A stretch of DNA of 64,000 bases. Source: Datnioides undecimradiatus (Eukaryota; Chordata; Actinopteri; Lobotiformes; Datnioididae). The notes under the pieces were generated by a model, which worked only from the letters and a program-made list of their open reading frames with translations, was not told where the DNA came from and did no database searches. A program made the translations under genes and the position numbers. Of this stretch, positions 37,573-49,100 are shown in pieces. The stretch lies in the NCBI GenBank assembly GCA_008933995.1, contig WARS01000025.1, positions 5,067,477 to 5,131,476 on the forward strand, in the 5' to 3' direction. How positions within the stretch are numbered: position 1 is the stretch's first letter; the number at the start of each line of letters is the position of its first letter.

Positions 37573-40185
37573 GTAAGCGTTCTTGGTGCTATCTATCACG
37601 CTGGCTCAGTGGCTCTCTGGTGCAAGGGATTAGGCAGGCAGAGGGGCTTGACTTGCCCCTCCAAAAACACTGCAACTCAGGGTTTGCACAGGAGCCACTT
37701 GGCTAATTGGTTGGTGGTGCAGCTGCTTTATTTTTCGCTCAGGGATTTGCTTTGGGAGATTTGCAGGTGCCTGAAATGTGAAAGTCGTTGTGGTCCTTTG
37801 GCATTCTTAGAGGTTGTGATAGGTTGGCCAACACTCCTTTTAAGCTTCTGTAGATGTAATTCAGGCGTGAGTGTTCAACAGGTGTTTTTTTGATTGGCAA
37901 CACCCTTGGTGATACTAACTGATTTTGCAGTTTTGACAGGTGCAGCATTGTTTTCTTTTGATAGAACATGAAATGAAGCAAGATGAATTTTGCCTCCAGA
38001 GATTTCACTTTTTTGTTCAGATCTGAAAAAAACCCTCCCTCCCATTTCAAAAACTGTGAAGAAAATCTTTTTTCTGTCAATACCATTTTAAGACATTTTC
38101 TGTCAGAATAGAATTAAATGCATATGTAATTGCTCTTAAATTTTCTGTCACCTACTTGATTGAGGATTTCATTTGTGGAACAAACGTACAAGTTTGTTCT
38201 GCAACTTGTTGCAAAGGGACTTCTGTCAAGTTTGTATGGCTTTTGAGGGAAAAAAGGTAGAATCACTAGATATCAGGAATGCCCAATCCGGAGCCAAGCA
38301 TAACACAGAGGTAGTCTAGAGGCTATACTCATACACACATACACAGTTTCCACACACTGTACACTGTGATGGCCTGTATAAAAGCACACCTCTGTCTTTA
38401 GTATAGCCCCTCTTTCAGTGTAACTATGCTGGATTTCATAGCCTCATGACAGAAAGTCTGTTTCAGCAGGGATGCTAACCAGTCACCTTTTCTCAAAGGT
38501 GCACTCTATCTTGGACATTGTCAAGAGAAACTGATTTGCATAATTAGTGTAATCCCTCTGATATCAACAAAGAATAGATTCATGACTTAAACAGCTTGTT
38601 AAATTGTCTTTTTTTATTTTATATCTGTCCTCGTCCCAAAAATAGCAGCAGAGGTTTCTCAATTTTCGCTCTCTGAATGATACATGTGTTAAGACAGTGT
38701 GCATCTGTGAGAGGATATGCCTTTCCAAGAGTGTGAGTGTGCGTGCGTGAATGTGTATGTGTGTGTGTGTGTTTGACTGCTGAATGAAGCTTTTCCTTGC
38801 AGCCGTAACTCACTGCCATCCTGTCCACAAACCTCGGAGGAATTTGGAGTTTGAGTGCTGAGACAGGCAGCGACCGGGTCTCATAAAGACCCTCTGTAAA
38901 GGGTGAGGGGTCGAGTTAGCTTAGGAACCTGTCTGTCTCTTTCTCTCTCTCTTTCTCTCACTTGCTCTGCTCTCTTCCCCACTCAGTATTTCTCTCACTC
39001 TCTCCATCTAACCCTGAGGGCCAACATCTTGTCCACATCTCTCTCCATCTCACTCTTTTCTTCTCTCTTCTCATTCCCTTGCTCTCCATTTCTCTGCCCC
39101 GGCCTAGAGGACTCCCTTTAAACTCTTCTGCCTTTTCTTGGACATGACATCTTTTATCTTAGACCAGCTGAGACATGGCTACACCTGCTATTAGTGTGCT
39201 TTGAAATTCCCAACTGACAAATGATTGATTGATATACCTAAGCAGTAATTAACATATGCTAATCTTATTAGCGCTTCAGGGATTCACACTTATGAATCAA
39301 CCTCACTAAGCTTAGCAGATCTGTGCTGCTGAGCAAATGAACAAGATTATGAACAGCAGTGATCTAGGTCAGGGCAGTGCATAGTGAATCTGCACTCAGT
39401 GAAAATCATACATGCTAATTTTAGATTCATGTAGAAAAGGGACCCTCTTGTCTGAACCCTCATTTCAAGACTGTTGCCAAGATTTTTTCTGCCAAAGCGT
39501 TTTTGGTGTGATTTGGGAAAATAACAGGAGCCCCAGCCAAAAACACAGGAATTCAAATGTAGCTTTAACAGTGTTTTATTGGAAAAGAAGCAAACCAAAG
39601 CCCGTCTCATTTAAATACATTTAAAGCCGTCCAGCCCAAAAACCCTAAAAGCTGAAAGAAGATTATTATAGGTGCTAAGCCCTTCAGTCTGGAGGAAAAG
39701 TTCTCATGGCTCCTTATCAGATCAACTCTGACTTCTGACCTTTGACATGCCACAGGTGAGCACTGATTTGAGCCAAGATGGCTGCTCCCCGGAACAGTGA
39801 ACCCCTGGCTACACTGAGGCAAGAGGCCCTCATATTTCACCCATTCTAGCTGTCTGCACCTCCGTAATGAATTCACTGACCTTAGTGATGTGGCCCGAAG
39901 TCAGGCCTTGGTCTGGTAGAAATGTACACTGGTCAAGTCCAATATCATGAAGATGTGACTTGTTGAAGGTCACCTATGTGAAACTATATTTTAATACTTT
40001 GCTCTTAATACACAGCATATTTAAGACAGTTTCCAGTTTAACATTTGGCAAGTAACATGATATAAATGACAACAAATCACAAATAGAACAAGAGAAAACT
40101 CACCTTATGAGAGTTGCGATGGTATGTTATTCGTCTACAAATGGACATTCCCATTTTGATTTTACATCTTTCTGTCCATGTTAAG
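37573..40185 (+). other. Probable 5' intron of epiphycan
   Basis: No coding exon. Contains a (TG)n run at 38756-38772 and a CT-rich tract at 38935-39100. This is intronic if the candidate 5' exon is right, otherwise promoter-proximal intergenic DNA. Confidence 0.4.
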
Positions 40186-40192
40186 GTGGACG

Positions 40193-43100
40193 ATGAGGAT
40201 GCTTGTGCGGTTCGTGTTGGGACTCTTCGTCCTCAAATCAGTGGTTGCCAGCCCCAGATTTTCCCGACAAGTGGACTTGGACACATACAACAGTGCCAAC
40301 TATGACGTGGATCTAGACAATTTAAATTCGGAGAACCAGGACATCTATGACTACGAAGATGGGCTAGTAATTGATGACCCTCAGGTAAGAAACTGTGTCG
40401 GTCAGTCAGTAAGCACATGACAACATGTTTTGCCAAAACAGTCAAAATACCATCCAAATACATGGTATGAATTGCATAATGCAATTATTCTCAGGGATCA
40501 TGATAAAATATATTTACCTCCTCTTCTTCACCCCCTGCAGTTACTGTAATTCATAGTTTGTATTTGATCACCTTTAATTTGCAGTTCAAGTAAACTAGCT
40601 CATGGCAGATTGCTATTTGTGCTTCTTACTGGAAAGTCAGAATCAGTTGAGTGATTTAACGTGGTCTGTTTGGTGTTGTTCAGTGCATCATGTACAGCTA
40701 AACAACACTTTAACGTTTAGATGTAACGCTCATGTTACTGATGGGACATTGAGTGATCGCTAGAAAACTTGCGGAGATAGACAATAAATACGAATGATGT
40801 CACATCAACGTGATATACAACTCCCATTTTAAAGCATGCAGGCTGTTCCCAGAAGTCCTGGTTTTCTTCACATTACACAAATCACAGTGGTGACAGTGTA
40901 TTTTTTGTCAAGTGGCTGGTTTTGAACTGAGGTCACCAGGTTCATGGAGCAGACAGACATCCTGCTGATACCAACTGCGACCATTTTGAAAATGGAAGAA
41001 CAGCGCTCCAGCTTCATGCACTATTGTGGCCAAAATATTTCACTTTTATAACTTGGCCAGTCACCATTTAAGTTACATGCCCTTGCATCTCTACAGGCTA
41101 AACTCTTCTGCATCTGGAGTAATTTTCGACATGGAAAATCAAAAAATATTTATGCTCAAGTCATGTATTGAGAAAGGAACAGCTTTTCATTATACAGTCA
41201 CTGAACATTTTGGATATTTTTTATTTTAGTGTGCAATTGCAGAATTTGTAGCAACAGCAAAAATCCAGGAAACACAGACAAAATATTCTGTGTCCTCTTG
41301 CACTAATGGGATGATTTCAAGTGTTAACCTGCTGTTATTTTTTTTTTTATCAAAATTTGCTAAGCAGATTAAAAAAGCTGATGTAAAATCAGCCAAATTA
41401 ACTTCTGTTTTCATTCTACACAAACTCATCCAAGCACGACAGCTTTTAAAAGATAAGTGGAGAACAGAGGCAGAAAGGGTTACAAACTGAATGATGGATT
41501 CCAGAAGATCCTTTAAATCAGCTCAAGTTGAGTGTGATGTGGCAAGTCTGCAGGGCATGCTAGCATGGCACTCTTTTGTGAAATTTCATGTTCCCAGTTA
41601 GACCTCTTTGTTACAAGGAAATTAAGCCAAGGCAGTGTCAAGACGGCACGAGGAAAATCATCCACGTCGGATTTTCAACAGGCTTCTCTGGAGCCAGCGA
41701 TTTAAGCTGAACCCGATGTGGACTGCACTCACACCACTGCTGTTATCTAAGACCAAACCCACAATCAAATGCAGATTTAGCAGATCGGACAAGATGTAGT
41801 AGAAGAAACAATATAAAGCAATGATTTATTTTGTCATACGCTGTTGCAAAAAGGTACAGCCTTTTGCTTAAATTCAAAGTGACCGAGTTCTGGTGTGCAA
41901 ACCTTTACAGTTGAGTGTTACACATGACAGTGCTCAGTGTGGGAAAGTTATAATGTGTTGCAGGCGAATGGCTTTGATACTGTCTCTCTGTTTAACAAGC
42001 CTGGATATGACACAGCACATTGCATAAGATTTTGTGGGAGTCTGTGGCAGCAGGAAGAAGAGAGACAGAACAATTAGAGTTACAAGAATTTTTCTGGTCC
42101 TGAATAAACATGAACTTTTGGTTTGCAGCATTGGACGTTAAATAAATAGCCTACTGTAAGGTTGTGTGTTTTTGTTTTGTTGACAGTTAAAGGTGAGAGG
42201 CAGGTCCTCGGATAGACTGGTTTCTTAAAAGGGGTATGGATTTTATGCATACACACACTCGTCAGATGTCAGCAGAGAAGAGGAGCGATGATGAGCTCCA
42301 TGCCTCTGGAATGCTGACTCTTTGCTTTCCACATCCATCTGTTGGTATTTCTCTTCTTTTTCCTCAGGGCTTGTCTCTTTTCAGAGAAGTAAAGGCTCAT
42401 CTTCACTGTCATCCAAGCAAATCATCTGCTGCTCTTAGAAGTCTTTGCAAATGCTTTAACCACTGATTTTTTTAGGTTCATTTAAGCATTTCTTTAGCCT
42501 CACTTTCGATTCGTCTTTCATCATGTTGTCTTGAGTCAAATTTTGGGAACAAGTTGCTTGAGTGAATTGCAGCTGGAGATCAAAATGTTTAGCTTTATTT
42601 GTGCAAGGGCTGCGAGAAATAACATTTACACATGTATGATATACATTGCAATTCCGTTGTTTAGACTGTGTCAAAGAAATTACTTCAAGTATTAAACTCA
42701 GTCATTTCTGAAAGTGTTGTTTGTGCTGCTGTTGCAAGTATTTTGTCAGCCTCCTCTAGCACTTCATTTGTTCCACTTGGAAAACGTAATGTATATGTCT
42801 CACTCTAATTCAGTTATTTGTATCTTAAACCTCTAAATCTCTAATCTCTATCTGTCTCAAACATACACGAAATTCTTTCTGTTTATTTCAGTGTTAGATG
42901 AAGATCAACACCACTTTCATGAGTGTGTGTTAAACGTGAAGCTACAGTCAGCAGCCAGTTAACTTAGCTTAGCATAAACAGTGAAAAACTGCCATCCACG
43001 CCCTTCCTAAAGGTAACAAAATCTGCCTACCAGAGACTCCAAAGACCACTAATCAATGCAAAATATCTAATTTGATAAATACCAAGAGTGTAAAAACTAA

Positions 43101-46100
43101 TGCCCTGTGGTTTAACTGGTGGTTATGTGTTGAACTGTTTCTTGGTACGGTGCAGCAACTTCCTGGAGTTTTGCTGCCTCTGCAGGGTTGCCAAGCAACC
43201 AGCAAAGATTCTTACTGTGAGTAAGCTTATTTCTCAAAATGTTGAACTTTTCCTTTAAGCTCCACAGTGCAGATATTCTGTTGGCATTCACTCTGAGCCG
43301 GAGAGCCTCATAAATGTGACTCACAGTTTACCACACGGCATTTCATTGCACTCATGAATGATTATGAATTAACTGTGGTATTCTAGAGCTGCACATTTAT
43401 TTCTGTTGATCGATGCTTCAGCAAATCATTCTGTTATTTTGTTTGTCGTGAAGAACGCAGCTGGTGAATCAGTGCGAAGTTGTTTAGCAAAGATTATTTA
43501 AGCATATCTAGCTAAAACTTGTTGAATGCATCTACTGATTGACGTACTATGTACTACAGCCGCAACATAGCATTTGGTGCAGTCTTGGTGCTCACACTCA
43601 ACGTGTCTACCGTGCATTCTGTATTCCCATGCTGTTTTCAGAGCATTTTTTTCAGTATTTTTGGTTGCCAGCCTTTCGCCTCTTCTTTTCCCTCGGGTGT
43701 ATATGTTTGCTTTGGGGAAAGGGGGAAATGAAGGGGAGAGCTGCAGTGAGCTAACTCTGTGCAAGACTTTTCAATGGCCCACCTTGTTGTATCCCAAACT
43801 GTGTCTCTGCCAAGCTATAAAATGTGACTTTTAGTGCTGGACATCTCTCCATTGCTGCATTTAATGTCCCTGCATGTTTTTTAGTCAGTTATCTTTCTTG
43901 TAACCTACAACTTAAAGGCTGTGCTTAGTTTGACTTGGATGACTGTACTGATATGCATTCATTTTTAATACCTCTGGCTTGTTGACATACGATTACTGTG
44001 GTTGAAAGTAGCTGAAAAGACTAAAATATGGATTCTTGCAGCTACCATGTGAGTCTTGGTTCCACAAGGACCATTCCCTTTTTGGAGGGTTGAGTCAGCC
44101 TTGATGGGCGTGAGAGAGTGTCAGGTATTACCTGTGGCAGTGAGTGGGGGTTCATTGCCCTCATCTGGAGAATGATAGAACTGCAGGTTTGATCAAAAAC
44201 CAAAACATCAAAGAGTATCAGCAATCACTGCAAATGCAATTATAATACCAGATGGATATACCGGAAGCGTTAAATGAGGGAACCAAAAAGCACTGTAATT
44301 CGTGAAGCATGTTCGGTTCAGCAGAGTTATCTTTTAATTTATTTCCAAATGTAAAACGTAAATTCTGGTTGACTTGATAAACACTGGCGCTAAGGCTATG
44401 TTTATAGTCATTTGATATTTTGAAATGTGTAGAAGAGACTTTGTGCACTATAGACCTCTCTGCAGTTTGTCTAGTTTATCAAAGGCCTTCATAAACTACA
44501 ACCAGCATTTAGCACAGTGCCCAAGATGTTTAAGTAGATATTTCAAATATACAATGTTTCTTCACATATTGGAATGATTTGAAAACGTTCACAAAAAAAT
44601 TCAAAGTAAAGGATGGAAGTTGGATTGATCAAAAACTTTTCCCTGTCCTCACACAAAAGTGATTTGTAAGCATCCCACCATCACTAATCAGTTCATAACC
44701 ACAAGCACAATGTTAGAACTGAACCCATGTAATCTTCTTCTGCAAATCTGTGATCACTGAAAGCATTTTATATACATATGAATATTCAGAAAACTATTGC
44801 TATTGGTTAGTGGCAAGTAAAAAAAGTACATCACTGCATTAACCAGCTGGATTTTCTGCTACAAAAATGTCACTGTTCTTTAACAGACGTTGCATTTGAG
44901 TGGTCATTGCCATGTGCATGCCTAAATCAGGACCCTTTGCTGCCATCTAGTGGTAAAGATGATGGAAATAGCGTTACAGAGAGTAAAAGGAAAGTGAGTG
45001 GTCATGAAAAACAACTCAGACATTCACTACTTGAATCTAACACTTTTCTGTGAAAGGAATTTAATAAAATGAAAGAAACTTTAACCTACCTTGGGTCCAT
45101 CAATGCATTCCTCTTTTTACATATCCTCTTTTGGTCTATAAGATCACCAGCAAGCAGGCTGACGTCTGCCCAAAGCTGTCAGATTATTTCTTTTAGTCCA
45201 CTAGATCACTGCCTCAATTACATCTACACGGATGGAAGTTGTGTGATGAAATCAATACCTTTGCAACAGACGGACAAAACAGCAAATTTGGTTTGTGTTT
45301 AAGTATGTTAAAAATGTTGTTAACATTACAATTACTGTTGAAGCCATGGTTGGTAATAGATTTAACAAGTTGTAAAACATTTCAGTTTTCCTATTTTATG
45401 TCATGTCATGTCATGTTGTGTCATGTTATGGTGCTTGGTACTTCCTGCTACACAGCAAAGTACCAAGCACCTTTTCATTGAGTGATCATACATTTTGCAT
45501 AACTTAGTATACTATGCTATGACTATATACTGTACCGACATAAAGTCAGTGGAATAAGGGAGTGATAGTCATCAGACCATTTGTTGAAGCGGCATCTTAG
45601 AATTTCGAAAAAACCTTTAAAAAGCAAAAGCCTTGCCACGTATTTCCCTTGTGTATAAATATACTAGAGTAAAGTTTGTCTAGTTAAAATCAGCAAAAAT
45701 GGATTCAACAAACAGCCTTTGAGTCTAGTGTTTACTGTCACTAAAACATTACGTCATACTAAATATTCCCTTTCTGATGCTTGAGTTCAGGTCAAATTCT
45801 CATTCATTTTTGACTCACTGCTGCTGTCTTTTCCTCAGATAGAGATTGGAACGGTGGCCCCACCTGATTATATCTACCCTGTCCCCGAGGTCTCATTGGA
45901 AGAACAAGAACAAGAAGAGGAGGAGGAGATGCCCCTAAAACCCCAGCCCATCCCTCAGGGATCAGGGGGATCTGGGGTTCTCATGGGTCCAGACACACAG
46001 AAAGGTCTGAAAAGGCACATAGCTTAAGGTCTGCACACCTTAGGCTTAACACAGGGCAACTTTAATTAGGTTCACTTGGTTTATGGGAGGGCCATGCTAT

Positions 46101-49100
46101 TCTTTGGGCCTGTGGAATAAAAGCAGTGTCACCAATGATGACGAAAACATCCAACCAAAAGATGCACTAATCTATTCCCTATAATCATCAATGGTATCTT
46201 CAATAATCACCTTTTCTTTGTGCATGTCTTCCATTTAACTAGCTGTTATTGGTTAAATGTGTCATTTTCAGTCACTGTGTCCATTTGTCATCTAATTCAA
46301 CTTAACCTAATCATGATTGTAAGCTCCAAACCTGATTGATCTGTTTCAGTTTCATCTGTCTGTCTATTAATACCTCATCTTGTCTCTAACAAGAGGTGGA
46401 GCTGCGTCTGATGCCCATTGACATCCTTCATGTCTCCGGGGATTTTGGGGGCTCCGTAGGGTCTGGGGCCTCAGGAGCTTCTGGGGGTTCTGGGTCTGGA
46501 GGCTCGGGAGACCTGCTGGTCTCTGGCGGCTCTGGGGGTTCTGGAGACATTATTTTGATCTCTGGAGCCTCTGAGGAGCTCCTGAGCTCCGGGGGATCTG
46601 GGGAATACTTGGTATCAGGGGATCTTTTGATATCTGGGGATCCCTCGATATCTGGGGATTTCTTGATATCAGGGGATCTCTCAGGATCTGGGGATATAAT
46701 GGGATCTGCAACTTCTGGAGCCTCTGGGGACCTTGGCTCTGGAGGAATTTCCATTGAATTCCCCCTGGGCTCTGGAGGGTCTGGAGACCAGTCTGGTTCT
46801 GGGTTCTCTGGAGATCTCTTGATCTCAGGGGCCTCTGGAAGCTCTGGGGTTTCTGGGGACTCTGGTGAGTCCGGGGACTCAGGGATAACATTGATATCTG
46901 GAGGTTAGTACTTTTCAAGAGCTGGTGCCTTTTGGTAAGGCTAGTGGCAACTCTATTTCTTGACCTGTGCAGCAAGAACCTGTCTTACTCTATGTGATTT
47001 ATGTTGATTTATTGTCCTAAATTCCATTTAACAGTGTTAAATGTTGATTTGTTTTTGGTTATAATTTTACTTATTTGTTCTACTACGTGTTATTGTATTT
47101 GTGTTACTCATAATCATACCTTTCCTAACCTCCTGTGTCATCTAAAATGTGAGTGTGATTGATTGGTTGATGGGCTGATTGATTGTTCATCTCACCCCTT
47201 ACCCTTCTATAATCTCATGTCTCCTAACCCCCAACCCTTGGCTCTAACAAGAGGAGGAGCTGCCCCTCATTACCGAGACCATCCCCAGTGAGGCATCAGG
47301 TGCTTCTGGGGAGTTCTCAGGAGTTTCAGGAACCTCAGGGGCCTCTGGGGATCTTGGTGTCTCTGGAGACTTAGGGTTGTCTGGAGCCTCTGGGGCTTCT
47401 GGTGTCTCTGGCTCTGGAGACGCAGAGGTCCCTGTAACTCTGATCCCTGACACTGATGAAGGTCAGTATCTAGTCTAGACTATGAGATTAAAGGCAGGTT
47501 AAAAACCTGAGTCCATATCTCAAACACCAGAAAGTATACCAAAAGTCAATACTTTGAACAAGGTGCCAGTACCAATGCCAGACCAAGGAGTCCATAAATC
47601 TTTTATGATGTGGAACTTGTTAGTTTTGTCAGCTACCTATTGCAAATCAGCTTTGATAACTTTGGTTTCCTCTTCCCCATCTTCAATATCACTGCTTACT
47701 TGGTTTGAAACCAGCAACTTTAATGGTTTGCTGTGGACTTTGAACACCAGTAGTGCTATGAACTGTGTTATTATTAGTGGGTTCCTGTTTGTGATGGTTG
47801 ATTGGTGACAGCATGGCACAAAGCACAGCAATGCATCAGGAAAGACACTGATACCCGTGAAGATATGGGGATATAATGGGATCTGCTTCTGGGCCCTCGT
47901 GTTAAAAAGAAGTTGTGTATCTCCTTCTGGTCAGTGTGGGCTTTTCTTTTACCCATGCATCTATAACCCCTGCCAGGCATTTGTTGCAAATAGCTGTACA
48001 AAACTCACACCGTAGTGCAAATTTTGGATGCGCTGTAATACATCTCTAGAGAAAGTTCAAAAAACTTGAATAATATTAGCATATCCCACATGTTTTAAAT
48101 GTAAAATGTTAAATTTGAAAAAAGTCCTTATTTTTTAACAGTGCAAGATTTATTGTAAGGACTGACCCCAGCACTGGCACCTTGTCTTCAGAAAGTGGAG
48201 GATAACTTCAGATAATAATTTCAGATATTCGCTATTCTCATATAACTGCCTACGGTGGTTATTTAGTCTTATAGCCCACCACTGAGGCACGTAAAACTCT
48301 AAAGCCAAGCAAAATTGCTTTTTTATTTTTGGTCATATTAAATGTCATTAACACCAAAAATATTTTCATTCAACTTCAAATCATCAGTTAAATGCTTTAA
48401 GCATTTCGTTAACACTTCTAATATACTGTATGTAACTTATCACTGCGGCAAATAGTGACCTACTGTTTGCCAGACTTCCTGTTTCAGGTCCATGTTGATC
48501 TAACCTGTTTCTTTAACACCTAATCTTGTCTCTAACAAGAGGAGGGGCTGCTTCCAACCACACCAGAAACCCCTCAGGAGGGTACTGGCACTGTAGAAGG
48601 GTCGGTAAGCTCTGGATTGCCAGAGTCTGGTGAACCTGATGAGCCTGATGAGCCTAAGGTTGACTGGGGAGGTCAGTATTGAACAACAAAGGCAGTGAAT
48701 TCAGAGAATAATTAAAAAAATAAAAAATAAAAATTCAGTTGTCATTGGTACTTGTGATATCCTAAATCCCCACTTGATTGACCAGAATTAGGAATTGAGA
48801 TTCTTAGAGACTCCATCAATCCTCCAAAATGTGGTCTACCTCTCATTTTCATTTTTTTCCCACCTTCCCTCCCCTTGTCTCCTGTTCTTCACCATGTGCT
48901 CCAGGTATGCCCACTTGCTTGCTGTGCACGTGCCTTGGTGGTTCGGTCTACTGTGACGACTTGAAGCTGGATAGTGTACCACCTCTTCCCAAAGACACCA
49001 CTCACTTCTACGCCCGCTACAACAGAATCACCAAGATCAACAAGTCCGACTTCGCCTTCATGAGTATGTTTTCCATTTTCAAGAAAATGAATAAATGTTA

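Larger units (their letters stand above)
40385..45838 (+). other. Epiphycan intron 1 of the coding region
   Basis: About 5.4 kb without exons. It contains a minus-strand tRNA-derived SINE fragment (40915-40985), a MITE-like teleost repeat (42893-43256), a CTCF-like motif (44940-44953), a GCTAGC-poor AT-rich remainder and a hairpin (45430-45471). No independent gene recognised. Confidence 0.7.

Noticed and set aside
46428-46975. Minus-strand Pro/Glu-rich ORFs of 108 and 141 codons
   Set aside because: Antisense of the Ser-Gly repeat. The repeat lacks stop codons on both strands, so these are shadows.
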